Positions 7,992 through 16,285 are shown, numbered from the stretch's first letter. The stretch is DNA of 62,581 nt from Chloroflexota bacterium (GCA_018969295.1 JAGWYN010000024.1:1-62581), one strand, 5' to 3'. Notes: generated by a model not told the origin, from the sequence alone. Numbers and translations: made by a program.

Positions 7992-8870
7992 ATGTACAGG
8001 GCAAAGATAAAATTATGGCAATTTTGTGTTCTCTTGACCTTGCTTGCTCTGCTGGCTGGTTGTACAGCTGTGCAATCCCCCCAGGCTGCACAGCCGGCGA
8101 ACACGGCAGAGACCAACGCGACGCTCATGAAGATCTATCAGCAAGGGTACTTCACCTACGGGCTGGAAGCACAATATCGTCCTTTCGAGTTCCGAGATGA
8201 AAACGACCAGATCATCGGCTACGACATCGACATCGCCAATGAAATGGCGAAACGCATGGGGGTCGAGGCTCGCCCGGTCGACACCAGCTGGGGAGCGGTC
8301 ATCCAAAGCCTCTACGACGGCCAGTTTGATTTCATTCTGGGCGGCATGACTGCCACTGCGGAACGGTACAAACGGGTCGATTTCTCCGTCCCGTACATGG
8401 ATGGCAGCTCCGGTCTGCTGGTGCGCAGCGACGACGGGATTGCTGAACGCCAGGATCTGAACGGGCGCATCGTGGCAGCGGGAGAAGGCACCCCTTCGGT
8501 GAAACAGCTGGAAGACACTGCGGCGGAGCTGGGGATCGCCTACGACGGTGAAATTCGCACCTTCGACGACGATGCGGCCGCCTACGAGGCGATCAAAACC
8601 GGACGGGCCGACGCCTATGCCAGCAGCATTGTCAGCCTGCTCGACTGGGCCAGCCAAAACCCAGGGTTCACCGTCGTCCCCTTCAAGTCAGATGCCTGGC
8701 CCGCAGAGTATTCTGCAGCGGCCTTCCGCAAAGAAGACCAGACGCTGCGTGCAGTCTTCAACGGCTTGATGATTGCGATGAAAGAAGATGGGACGCTGGC
8801 AGAATTGCAGCTCAAATGGTTTGGCCAGAGCTTTTCTTTGCCCAACGACCCACCGGTCTGGGCAGAGTAA
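7992..8870 (+). CDS. Polar amino-acid ABC transporter substrate-binding lipoprotein
   Basis: A 292-residue SBP_bac_3 family protein. The N-terminus is a lipoprotein signal ending LLALLAGC (Cys near residue 22). The fold begins at FTYGLEAQYRPFEF and includes the family pattern GYDIDIANEMAKRMG and the hinge block ILGGMTATAERYKRVDFS. ATG 7992 follows a perfect AAGGAG by five bases. It probably captures an amino acid or small nitrogen compound and delivers it to the two permeases encoded downstream. A strong hairpin separates it from the first permease gene, as is common when the binding protein is made in excess. Confidence 0.92.
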   Translation: MYRAKIKLWQFCVLLTLLALLAGCTAVQSPQAAQPANTAETNATLMKIYQQGYFTYGLEAQYRPFEFRDENDQIIGYDIDIANEMAKRMGVEARPVDTSWGAVIQSLYDGQFDFILGGMTATAERYKRVDFSVPYMDGSSGLLVRSDDGIAERQDLNGRIVAAGEGTPSVKQLEDTAAELGIAYDGEIRTFDDDAAAYEAIKTGRADAYASSIVSLLDWASQNPGFTVVPFKSDAWPAEYSAAAFRKEDQTLRAVFNGLMIAMKEDGTLAELQLKWFGQSFSLPNDPPVWAE

Positions 8871-8890
8871 AAACGCTCTGCTCGTGCGTG

Positions 8891-8925
8891 CGGGTGTCGC
8901 CTGGCTGGCCGGCGACACCCGTTTT
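8891..8925 (+). terminator. Intrinsic terminator or attenuator inside the ABC operon
   Basis: An 11-bp perfect stem (CGGGTGTCGCC, 8891-8901, with its complement at 8911-8921), nine-base loop, then TTTTGCCTTTT. It lies between the lipoprotein and permease genes and should lower expression of the membrane components or stabilise the upstream message. Confidence 0.8.
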
Positions 8926-8954
8926 GCCTTTTGAACGGAGGGCACCAACCGCCA

Positions 8955-9620
8955 ATGGACATCGGCTTTATGGGGGAAATCCTGCCCAGATTGCTGCGAG
9001 CCCTGGCTACCACAATCCAAATCAGCGTGCTTGCCCTGTTGCTTGGCACTGTTTTTGGGTTGCTGCTAGGCATTGCACGGGTGATCGGACCTCGTCTCTT
9101 CTACCCGGTGATCGACGGGTATATTTTTGTGGTGCGCAGCACACCCTTTGCGCTGCAGGTCTACGCCGCCTTTTTTCTTCTGCCCAGGGCAGGCATCGAC
9201 CTGCCTTTGTTTGTGGTCGGGGTTCTGGCGCTGCTCTTCAACTCGGTTGGCTACCAGATCGAGATAGTCCGTCCTGCGCTGGAATCAGTCGACAAAGAGC
9301 AGCGGGAGGCAGCAGATTCGCTGGGAATGACCCGCTGGCTGGCGATGTGGCTGGTCATTTTGCCGCAGGCCGCGCGGCGGATGGTCCCACCGCTGACCAA
9401 TGAGTTGGCCAACCTGGTCAAAGCCTCGTCGGTGCTCTCTGTCATCGCGGTCTACGAACTGACACGCGCCGGGCATGCGATCATTGCCTCTTCCTATAAA
9501 TTTGCCGAGGTGTTGATCCTGGTGGCAGCGCTCTACTTTGTGACGATCCAGCTGCTGAGCTGGGGTGCTGCCTATCTGGAACGGCGGATCTTTACCTATC
9601 GCAGCGGACAGCCGATCTGA
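8955..9620 (+). CDS. Polar amino-acid ABC transporter permease (first)
   Basis: A 221-residue HisM/GlnP-type inner-membrane permease with about five membrane helices. It carries the EAA-like cytoplasmic loop EQREAADSLGMTRWLAMWLVILPQA, which contacts the ATPase. The frame can be extended to a TTG at 8931, but ATG 8955 has CGGAGGG upstream at acceptable spacing and begins with MDIGFMGEILP, which looks natural. Paralogous to the second permease of the locus; the two probably form a heterodimer. Confidence 0.92.
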   Translation: MDIGFMGEILPRLLRALATTIQISVLALLLGTVFGLLLGIARVIGPRLFYPVIDGYIFVVRSTPFALQVYAAFFLLPRAGIDLPLFVVGVLALLFNSVGYQIEIVRPALESVDKEQREAADSLGMTRWLAMWLVILPQAARRMVPPLTNELANLVKASSVLSVIAVYELTRAGHAIIASSYKFAEVLILVAALYFVTIQLLSWGAAYLERRIFTYRSGQPI

Positions 9621-9673
9621 ACGCCCGAACAGCGGCCAGGACTGTCCACTGCTTCAGAAGGAGCACGGAAACG

Positions 9674-10471
9674 ATGGATGGGGGAAACAGCAGCGAACCG
9701 GTGCTGTTGCGCATCGAACATTTGCACAAACGCTTTGGCACGACCGCCGCGCTGGTCGACGCTTCGTTGACCGTCCGTCGCGGCGAACGGGTGGTGCTGA
9801 TCGGTTCTTCGGGCTCAGGCAAGAGCACCCTCCTGCGCTGTATCAACCACCTGGAGGTACCCGACCAAGGGAGCATCTGGCTGGATGGTGAGTTTATGGG
9901 CGGGCGTTTTGCCGCCGACGGACGTTGGATCCAGGCCAGCAGCGGCGAGTTGGCCCGCCAGCGCCGCCACATCGGCATGGTCTTTCAATCGTTCAACCTC
10001 TTTGCCCATCTGAGCGCGCTCGACAACGTTGCGCTCGGCCCGCAGTGGATCCTCAAACGCCCCAAAGCGCTGGCACGCGCACAGGCACGCCAGCTGCTGG
10101 CCAAAGTCCATCTGGCTGGCCACGAACACAAACTGCCGGCGCAGCTCTCTGGGGGGCAGCAACAGCGGGTGGCGATTGCCCGAGCGCTGGCGATGGGGCC
10201 CAAGCTGATGCTCTTCGACGAGCCCACGTCGGCGCTCGACCCCCGGCTCACACGCGAGGTGCTGGAGGTAATGCTGGAGCTCGCCAGAGAACAGACCACC
10301 ATGCTCGTCGTCACCCACGAGCTCGGGTTCGCCCGCCAGGTCGCCGACACAGTCGGCTTTTTGGAGGAAGGACGAATCGTCGAAGTCGGCACCCCCGAGC
10401 AAATTTTTGACCGGCCCCAGCATCCCAGCACACAGGCCTTTTTGAACTGCTTTTCGCCAGGAGGTCTCTAA
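9674..10471 (+). CDS. Polar amino-acid ABC transporter ATP-binding protein
   Basis: A 265-residue HisP/GlnQ-type ATPase. Walker A GSSGSGKST, Q-loop MVFQSFNLF, signature LSGGQQQR, Walker B LMLFDEPTSALD and the H-loop VTHE are all present. Between the Walker A region and the Q-loop there is a longer segment than usual (around FMGGRFAADGRWIQASSGE), as in some HisP-like proteins. Its stop overlaps the ATG of the next permease by one base (TAATG), so the two are translationally coupled. Confidence 0.95.
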   Translation: MDGGNSSEPVLLRIEHLHKRFGTTAALVDASLTVRRGERVVLIGSSGSGKSTLLRCINHLEVPDQGSIWLDGEFMGGRFAADGRWIQASSGELARQRRHIGMVFQSFNLFAHLSALDNVALGPQWILKRPKALARAQARQLLAKVHLAGHEHKLPAQLSGGQQQRVAIARALAMGPKLMLFDEPTSALDPRLTREVLEVMLELAREQTTMLVVTHELGFARQVADTVGFLEEGRIVEVGTPEQIFDRPQHPSTQAFLNCFSPGGL

Positions 10472-11178
10472 TGGAGGACGCACCGCTGCTCTTTGCCGGC
10501 CTCGACGTGCGTTTTATGGTCGAAATTTTTCCGCGCATGGTGCAAGCCCTGCTGGTCACAGTCCAGATCAGCGCACTGGCGCTGCTGCTGGGAATCGTGC
10601 TGGGCATTCCACTGGGCGGGCTGCGGGTGATCGGCCCCCGCCCGCTGCAGCTGCTTATCCAGGGACTGGTCAGCTATATTCGGGGCACCCCCCAGATCCT
10701 CCATTTTCTGGTCGTTTACTTTGCCCTGCCCGGCGTGGGGATCCTTCTGGACGAATACTGGACTGGGGTTGTGGCGCTGACGGTGATCGCAGTCGGCTAC
10801 GAAGTCGAAATTGTACGCGCTGCGATCGAGTCAGTGCACAAGGGGCAGCGCGAAGCCGCGCTGGCACAAGGCATGACCGAGCCGATGGCGTTTTGGCTGA
10901 TTCTGCTGCCGCAGGCGACCCGCCGCATGCTTCCTGCCTTGACCAACGAGCTGATCAACGTGATCAAAGCGTCGGCCCTGCTCTCCGTGATCGCAGTCAA
11001 CGAATTGACCAAAGTCGGCAACGCCATCATCTACAATACCTTCTATTTTGTAGAAGTGCTGCTCGAAGTGGCGGTTCTCTACATGCTGGTGATCGGCGCG
11101 CTCTCCTGGCTGTCTAAATATCTGGAGAACAAAGTCTTTTCCTTTGGGGCTGCCCTCTCCACACCTGAAACCCGTTGA
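10471..11178 (+). CDS. Polar amino-acid ABC transporter permease (second)
   Basis: A 235-residue HisM/GlnP-type permease, similar over its whole length to the permease encoded upstream. The EAA loop appears as GQREAALAQGMTEPMAFWLILLPQATRR, followed by the TNELINVIKASALLSVIAV helix typical of the family. Together with the preceding permease and ATPase it completes a polar amino-acid importer. The substrate cannot be read from the sequence; the next genes hint at a nitrogen-containing or acetylated compound. Confidence 0.92.
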   Translation: MEDAPLLFAGLDVRFMVEIFPRMVQALLVTVQISALALLLGIVLGIPLGGLRVIGPRPLQLLIQGLVSYIRGTPQILHFLVVYFALPGVGILLDEYWTGVVALTVIAVGYEVEIVRAAIESVHKGQREAALAQGMTEPMAFWLILLPQATRRMLPALTNELINVIKASALLSVIAVNELTKVGNAIIYNTFYFVEVLLEVAVLYMLVIGALSWLSKYLENKVFSFGAALSTPETR

Positions 11179-11220
11179 GGGGTCTTTTGTATTCAAGAAG
11201 AATTACAGGAATCTGTTCGT

Positions 11221-12108
11221 ATGCAACGACAAGACCTACCCTATCAAATCCACCGCCTGCCCAACTTTCACTGGCCCGAGGGCAAACGCTGTGCCGTCGC
11301 CATCGGCTGGCATGTCGACGGCGAATCAGCCCCGATCGCCGGCGACCCGCGCAACACCCACCACCTGGCTGCACTCTCCGAAGGAGCCTATGGCCTCTCA
11401 ACTGCCCTGCCACGGCTGCTCGACCTGCACCGCGAACTGGAAGTCCCAGCCTCGTTTTTTATCCCTGGCTATGTCGCCGAGCTGCACCCCGAGTCGGTCC
11501 AGCAGGTGGTGGCCGCCGGCTACGAAGTCGCACACCATGGCTATCTGCATGAAAATGTCTTCACCCTCGACGAAGCAGAAGAACGCAGCGTCTTCCAGCG
11601 CGGAAGCCAAATTCTCACCGAATTGACCGGACAACGCCCGACCGGCTGGAGCGCGCCCGGATGGGGGCTGCGCGCCTCCACGCTGGACATCCTGATCGAA
11701 ATGGGAATGTTGTACGACAGCAGCCTCATGGAATACGATACTCCCTATCTGGTGGAGACCCCGCGCGGTTCGTTGGTCGAACTCCCGATCAGCATGATCC
11801 TGGACGACTGGGAGCTCTTCGGCGGCTCGCTCTTTCCCAACGGAGGTGGCGTCAACGCCCCGGTCGACCATGCCTATCAAATCTGGCGAGACGAATTTGA
11901 GGGGCTGCGTTTCTACGGAGGGCTCTTCACGACAACGTTCCATCCCAACCTTCTGGGACGGCCATCGCGCATCCGGATGCTGCACCGTCTTTTCAGCTAT
12001 ATGAAATCATTCGACGACGTCTGGTGGGGGACCTACGCCGACCTCGCGGCCTATGTCCGTGCCCAGGCTGAAAACAGCGCCCCAGCTGCGGACCGTCACA
12101 GCAGATAG
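11221..12108 (+). CDS. Polysaccharide deacetylase-fold hydrolase (PuuE/HpPgdA-like)
   Basis: A 295-residue NodB-fold protein without a signal peptide. The metal-binding Asp is in GWHVDGES (near residue 38) and the His pair in EVAHHGYLHEN; a PGWGLRAS block and the C-terminal TTTFHPNLLGRPSR (catalytic His) match the cyclic-imidase/allantoinase-PuuE and HpPgdA branch. Members remove amide or acetyl groups from small cyclic ureides or sugars. Placement after an amino-acid-type importer suggests processing of the imported compound (inference). ATG 11221 is preceded by AGGA. Confidence 0.85.
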   Translation: MQRQDLPYQIHRLPNFHWPEGKRCAVAIGWHVDGESAPIAGDPRNTHHLAALSEGAYGLSTALPRLLDLHRELEVPASFFIPGYVAELHPESVQQVVAAGYEVAHHGYLHENVFTLDEAEERSVFQRGSQILTELTGQRPTGWSAPGWGLRASTLDILIEMGMLYDSSLMEYDTPYLVETPRGSLVELPISMILDDWELFGGSLFPNGGGVNAPVDHAYQIWRDEFEGLRFYGGLFTTTFHPNLLGRPSRIRMLHRLFSYMKSFDDVWWGTYADLAAYVRAQAENSAPAADRHSR

Positions 12109-12126
12109 AGATTGGACCTTTGTTCT

Positions 12127-12801
12127 ATGGAATCCACCCATGCACTGCCCGGTGAGGATGGCATGAGCCTGGCCGACAAAGTGTTCACCATCTTGAAACA
12201 AGAGATCCTCTCTTTGGGGATCAAACCTCGCGAATACCTCGTGATTCGCGAGGTGGCTGCCCGGTATGGGATCAGCCCGACCCCCGTGCGCGAGGCGTTT
12301 ATTCGGTTAGAACGGGAGGGGTGGCTGCGGATCGACGGTCGGCGGGGGGCACAAGTCTTGCTCCCCTCTTCCCAGACCTTGCTGGACATTGTCGAGACCG
12401 AAGCCGTGCTGGAGGCGCATGCCGCCAGCCGGGCAGCGGCCAACGCGACACCCGACCAGCTGCACGCCCTGGCCGAGATCCTGGCCGCTGCCGATGCGGC
12501 ACTCGAAGCTGGCCAGTACGACCGCTGCCGCGACCTGGGCGACCAATTCCACGGCCAGCTCTATGAAATTGCCGGCAACCGCTATCTGCGCGACATCATC
12601 CTTGCGCTGGAAGAACAGATCATGCGCATTCGGACACTTTTGTGGAACGTAGACGAGGCGCCGGTCGTCGACTCTGCCCGCCAACATCACGAGATTTTGG
12701 AAGCGCTGCAACGGCACGACCCCGAAGGCGCTCACCGGGCAATGTACCACCATACCATGTGGTACGAAAAAAAATTGGTCGCTACCCTGGAATTTATGTG
12801 A
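12127..12801 (+). CDS. GntR family transcriptional regulator, FCD (FadR) subfamily
   Basis: A 224-residue regulator: an N-terminal winged helix (VIREVAARYGISPTPVREAFIRLEREGWL) and a C-terminal FCD helical bundle with the metal-binding pattern Asp-x3-His (DQFHGQLY) and later His in ARQHHEIL and MYHHTMW. The effector is probably a carboxylate bound near the metal. ATG 12127 is chosen; ATG 12163, preceded by GGTGAGGA, would give a shorter protein beginning MSLADKVF and is equally plausible. Lying within the ABC locus, it probably controls it; no operator was recognised. Confidence 0.88.
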   Translation: MESTHALPGEDGMSLADKVFTILKQEILSLGIKPREYLVIREVAARYGISPTPVREAFIRLEREGWLRIDGRRGAQVLLPSSQTLLDIVETEAVLEAHAASRAAANATPDQLHALAEILAAADAALEAGQYDRCRDLGDQFHGQLYEIAGNRYLRDIILALEEQIMRIRTLLWNVDEAPVVDSARQHHEILEALQRHDPEGAHRAMYHHTMWYEKKLVATLEFM

Positions 12802-12808
12802 GACTCCA

Positions 12809-13723
12809 ATGCAAAAAACTCCTTTGCGGGTCGCGCGCACCCTGTGGGCAGGCCTCTTTCCCCTCTACTGGATGGAAGCCCTGGGGCTGCTGCCCACAGG
12901 GTTTGAAATCGTCGACGTTGCCGAGTACGACCAGACGCTGGAACTCCTCTCCACCGGCGAGATCGACGGCAATTTTCAGTCGCTGGCCGACGTTTTGCTG
13001 ATGGCCGGCCGTGGGGTCGAGCTGCGTCTGCTGATGGCCAGCGATCTCAGCGTCGGGGTGGACGGGGTAGTCTGCCAGCCCCACATCCGCACCGTCCAGG
13101 AGCTGGCGGGCAAACGACTGGGGCTGTCGCTGTTTTCGTACCCACATGTCCTGATCGAACAGGTGCTCTCCGCACAGGGGCTGACCGAAGCCGACGTCGA
13201 GCTGGTAGATCTGCGCGGAGAACGAGTGCCAGAGGCGCTGGCCCGCGGGACGATCGACGCCGGCCATACCTGGGGAGCCCACATCCCCGAAGCGATCGCC
13301 CAAGGTGCGCACCTGCTCTTCACCAGCGCAGCCTTCCCTGGGCTGTTGGTCGACTGCCTGGTCGCCCCCCCTGCCACTGTCGCACAAAACCTCGACCGCT
13401 GGACCGCCCTGGTCCACGCCCATGAGCAGGCAACTGCCTGGGGCTTGCAACATCCTGCCGAAGGATTGGCTGTGGTCGCCGAACGCAGCGGGCTCCCACT
13501 GCCCACCGTGCACTCTATGTTGGACGGGTTCACGCTGTTCACCGCTGACACGGCACGCCCGCTCTTCGACCGCCATGCCCAACAGCCCCCTGCACTCTTT
13601 GCCAGCGGCCGGCTGCTTGCCAACTTCTATCTGGCGAAAAATTTGCTGACCCGTGCACCCGACCTCGACCGCATCCTCGATCCGTTGGGCTTCGACAGCG
13701 TGCCAGCCAATCGTTCCGCCTAG
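12809..13723 (+). CDS. Second NMT1/THI5-like binding protein without a signal peptide
   Basis: A 304-residue type II binding-protein fold, starting MQKTPLRVARTLWAGLFPLYW. The pattern GEIDGNFQSLADVLL, followed by LRLLMASDLSVGVDGVVCQP and AGKRLGLSLFSYPHVLIEQVL, is that of SsuA/NMT1-like proteins. As with the first gene of the locus there is no signal peptide. It starts 7 bp after the GntR stop, so they are cotranscribed. Possible roles are a cytoplasmic ligand sensor or an enzyme; an exported binding protein is unlikely unless the start is misplaced, and no upstream signal sequence is seen in frame. Confidence 0.75.
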   Translation: MQKTPLRVARTLWAGLFPLYWMEALGLLPTGFEIVDVAEYDQTLELLSTGEIDGNFQSLADVLLMAGRGVELRLLMASDLSVGVDGVVCQPHIRTVQELAGKRLGLSLFSYPHVLIEQVLSAQGLTEADVELVDLRGERVPEALARGTIDAGHTWGAHIPEAIAQGAHLLFTSAAFPGLLVDCLVAPPATVAQNLDRWTALVHAHEQATAWGLQHPAEGLAVVAERSGLPLPTVHSMLDGFTLFTADTARPLFDRHAQQPPALFASGRLLANFYLAKNLLTRAPDLDRILDPLGFDSVPANRSA

Positions 13724-13736
13724 CAGCTCTGCTGCC

Positions 13737-13764
13737 CCTCCTCGAAATACCTTTCGAGGGAGGA
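13737..13764 (+). terminator. Hairpin after the ABC locus
   Basis: CTCGAAA and TTTCGAG form a 7-bp stem around a short loop, extended by a bulged CCTC/GAGG pairing. There is no T run, so it is at best a weak or Rho-assisted end of the transporter operon. Confidence 0.4.
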
Positions 13765-13845
13765 GCACCAATTTGACAGCACTTCAGTCTCCGTATATGC
13801 TTCCTGCGTATTGTCAAAAATTAAACTTTTGGACCAGCGATACGA

Positions 13846-13851
13846 TATAAT
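13846..13851 (+). promoter_or_regulatory. Candidate -10 element for the RNA/sulfur leader
   Basis: A perfect TATAAT; no good -35 sits at 16-18 bp (TTGTCA at 13811-13816 is too far). A transcript would start near 13858. Confidence 0.45.
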
Positions 13852-13857
13852 GGCTGT

Positions 13858-14055
13858 CAAATCTGCCAATTTTGGCACTGCTCTCTCAATCTGTTGTTGT
13901 AACTGTCGATGGCGGAGGCCTGAAGGTACCGCTTTGGCAGAATGGAGCACTCTCTAGCCAAAGCCTGGTAGCCAACTTCACCGGCCTTCGCAACCCTCAG
14001 GTCCGGTGGGGCAAAGCTCGAGACCCAAGCGCTCAGCAGCCCTGAGCGCTTTTTT
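13858..14055 (+). ncRNA. Candidate structured RNA or attenuator leader upstream of the sulfur operon
   Basis: About 200 nt without a credible ORF, bounded by a TATAAT and a perfect terminator. Visible pairings: a TGCCAA/TTGGCA hairpin (13864-13877); an interrupted long arm in which AGGCC pairs with GGCCT (13916-13920 with 13983-13987), GAAG with CTTC, and GCTTTGGC with GCCAAAGC (13931-13938 with 13957-13964); a third hairpin closed by GGTC/GACC (14000-14003 with 14022-14025); and the terminator. CTCAGG at 13996-14001 can alternatively pair with CCTGAG at 14041-14046, which would open the terminator. It matches no riboswitch consensus I know; a 6S-like or new leader RNA is possible. Confidence 0.4.
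14028..14055 (+). terminator. Intrinsic terminator, first of a tandem pair
   Basis: AGCGCTCAG at 14028-14036 pairs with CTGAGCGCT at 14042-14050 around a five-base loop and runs into six T residues. A textbook Rho-independent terminator on the plus strand. Confidence 0.9.
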
Positions 14056-14066
14056 GTTCTCTACAC

Positions 14067-14092
14067 ACCGCCGGATCTTCCGGCGGTTTTTT
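14067..14092 (+). terminator. Intrinsic terminator, second of a tandem pair
   Basis: ACCGCCGGA at 14067-14075 pairs with TCCGGCGGT at 14079-14087 around three bases, followed by TTTTT. Only 12 bp separate it from the first terminator. Confidence 0.9.
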
Positions 14093-14149
14093 GTTGCTGT
14101 CAGCTCTGTGCGCCCTGTCGTGGAGAAATTGTTGAGGAGGATGCTGTCG

Positions 14150-14992
14150 ATGCAGAAAGAAGATGTGCGCCTGGCCGCCGAGCCAGAGCTGCTCCTGCCC
14201 GGCCGTGTGGTCACCACCGACTGGGTCGCTGAACACCTGGAGCACCCGGCGCTGCGGCTGCTGGATGTGCGCGACGCTGCCCATTTTGGATTTGGCCATC
14301 TGCCCCATGCGGTGCAGGTCACGCTGGAGTCGCTGGGGGAGAGTGTCGGCGAGGTGCCGGGCATGTTGCTCCCCCCCCTGGCCTTTACCAAAGCGATGAA
14401 CCAGCTGGGGATCCGGCCAGGAATGGCGGTGGTCGCCTACGACGACAACTGGGGCCTGCCGGCATCCCGGCTGCTGTGGGCGCTGGAACGCTATGGGTTC
14501 CAGCAGGCTGCGCTGCTCACCGGCGGCTGGGACCAATGGCTGGCGGAAGGACGCCCTGCCACTGCAGCAGCAGACGCGCCCGCCACAGGCACCTTTGAGG
14601 CGCACAGCGTCGACCAGACAGTGGCACAGTGGGAGTGGCTGCAAGAGCGCCTGCAAGACCCGGATCTGGTGCTGGTCGACACACGGGGCCGACAGGAGTA
14701 TGGCGCCGGCCACCTGCCAGGAGCACGCCACTGGGACTGGTTTGGCGCAGTGCCCAGCGGCTGGGAGGCAATGCGCCCGGCAGACGAGCTGCGGGCGGAG
14801 CTGGCCCAGGCGGGCATTACGCCCGACAAAGAAATCGTGACCTACTGCCGCTCGGGTGTCCGTGCCGCGCACACCTACTGGGTGCTGCGCACCCTGGGCT
14901 ACCCGCGCGTCCGTCTCTACGACGGCTCCTGGCTGGAGTGGCAGTCGATCCCAGCCCTGCCGATCGAACCTTCCGGGGCGTCCCCCCACTGA
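14150..14992 (+). CDS. sseA: Thiosulfate/3-mercaptopyruvate sulfurtransferase (tandem rhodanese)
   Basis: A 280-residue protein of two rhodanese domains. The N-terminal domain has the fold motifs (LRLLDVRDAAHFGFGHLPHA) but Asp replaces the active Cys region (VAYDDNWG). The C-terminal domain carries the active-site loop YCRSGVRAAH with Cys 233. No signal peptide, so cytoplasmic. The frame opens at 14006, inside the upstream terminator; ATG 14141 touches the GAGGAGG, whereas ATG 14150 lies nine bases after it and is preferred. First gene of a five-gene sulfur operon; no promoter is obvious after the tandem terminators. Confidence 0.9.
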   Translation: MQKEDVRLAAEPELLLPGRVVTTDWVAEHLEHPALRLLDVRDAAHFGFGHLPHAVQVTLESLGESVGEVPGMLLPPLAFTKAMNQLGIRPGMAVVAYDDNWGLPASRLLWALERYGFQQAALLTGGWDQWLAEGRPATAAADAPATGTFEAHSVDQTVAQWEWLQERLQDPDLVLVDTRGRQEYGAGHLPGARHWDWFGAVPSGWEAMRPADELRAELAQAGITPDKEIVTYCRSGVRAAHTYWVLRTLGYPRVRLYDGSWLEWQSIPALPIEPSGASPH

Positions 14993-15009
14993 ACACCAGG
15001 AGAAACGCA

Positions 15010-16224
15010 ATGAACTCACTGCTGGGACTCGAACAAAAACGTGGTGGGCTGCTGGCCACGCTGGCAGCAGCCGGCATCTGGCTGGCTGCGTTTGGCGTCG
15101 ATGCCGAAATGGCGCTCTTTTGGGGGTACGGGCTGGCCTTTGGCTTTGTGCTGCAGCGCAGCCGCCTCTGCTTTGCCAGCGCCTTCCGCGATATTTTTCT
15201 GCTGCAGCATGGACGCACGCTCAAAGCCCTGCTGGCGGGGCTGGCGGTCGCTACCGTCGGCTTCGGGCTGGTCATGAGCAAACAGATCCCCAATCCCACC
15301 CTGGGATTTCTGCCCCCCACAGCCAACGTGCTCCCGATCGGGCTGCATCTGGTTTTGGGAGGGTTAATCTTCGGGTTTGGGATGGTGGTGGCAGGCGGGT
15401 GCGTCTCGGGCAGCGTCTACCGCATGGGAGAAGGCTACGTGGCCTCCTGGGTCAGCTTTGGGGGAATTCTGCTGGGGCTGCTCGGGACTGCCTACACCTG
15501 GAACTGGTGGTGGGATTTTTCGATCGCCGAAGGGCCCCGCATCTGGCTCCCCACCTATCTCGGGCATGGCGGTGCCCTCGGGCTTACCTTGCTGGCCCTG
15601 CTCGGGACCTACCTGGCGGTCGTCTGGTGGGAAAGCCGCAGCGGCATTGTGATCCCCGAAAGCCCCTTTGTAGGACGAGAGGAGCCGGACTTTCGCACGC
15701 GCCTCGGCGACAACCTGCGCCAGATCTTTGTGCACGGCTGGCCGGTGGTGACCGGAGGGCTGGCGCTGGGGGCACTCAACGTTATGCTTTTCTACACCGC
15801 CCACCCCTGGGGCTTCACCGGCGAACTCTCGCGCTGGATGTTGGGGCTGAGCAACGCACTCGGCTTCGGCCCGGGTGCCCTGCAAGGGGCCGCCGACCTG
15901 CCCGGCTGCACCTTGGAGGTTGGCAGCGAACAAGGGCTGCTGCACCACATGCTCTTTCTGGTCTGGGGTATGGTGATGGGCTCCTTCGTGGGAGCACTCT
16001 TCTCCGGAGAGTTCAAGCTCCGCCGCCCGCGTCAGCCCCGACGCTACTGGCAGGCCGCCGGCGGTGGGCTGCTGATGGGCGTTGGCGCCACCCTGGCCAT
16101 GGGCTGCACGATCGGCGCCTTCTTCTCCGCTATCCCTTCCCTGGCGTTGAACGGCTGGGTCTTTGCCCTCTGCCTGGCAGCCGGTGCCTGGCTGGGCGTC
16201 CAGTTGATTCAACGCTACGAGTAA
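15010..16224 (+). CDS. YeeE/YedE family sulfur-compound transporter (TsuA-like)
   Basis: A 404-residue membrane protein of the YeeE/YedE (sulfur transport, PF04143) family with around nine to ten hydrophobic segments in two pseudo-repeats. The conserved Cys positions of thiosulfate transporters are visible: RSRLCFASAF, GGCVSGSVYRMGEG, LPGCTLE and MGCTIGAFFS. In characterised relatives thiosulfate is passed along these cysteines and handed to a TusA-like protein. A TusA gene follows directly, supporting that function. RBS CAGGAG precedes ATG 15010. Confidence 0.9.
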   Translation: MNSLLGLEQKRGGLLATLAAAGIWLAAFGVDAEMALFWGYGLAFGFVLQRSRLCFASAFRDIFLLQHGRTLKALLAGLAVATVGFGLVMSKQIPNPTLGFLPPTANVLPIGLHLVLGGLIFGFGMVVAGGCVSGSVYRMGEGYVASWVSFGGILLGLLGTAYTWNWWWDFSIAEGPRIWLPTYLGHGGALGLTLLALLGTYLAVVWWESRSGIVIPESPFVGREEPDFRTRLGDNLRQIFVHGWPVVTGGLALGALNVMLFYTAHPWGFTGELSRWMLGLSNALGFGPGALQGAADLPGCTLEVGSEQGLLHHMLFLVWGMVMGSFVGALFSGEFKLRRPRQPRRYWQAAGGGLLMGVGATLAMGCTIGAFFSAIPSLALNGWVFALCLAAGAWLGVQLIQRYE

Positions 16225-16285
16225 CCTTCGAACAGCCAGCCTGTTCTACACAGCCACACGGTCAACCCAAGAAAGGAACCCACCC

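Noticed and set aside
13921..13938. T-box riboswitch (GGTACCGC resembles the T-box core)
   Set aside because: Too little upstream sequence for stem I, the downstream genes are not aminoacyl or amino-acid genes, and the GGTG part of the core is absent.
14629..16224. Long frames overlapping the YeeE-type gene in other phases
   Set aside because: The apparent upstream extension runs through sseA; the Cys motifs and RBS fix the real start at 15010.
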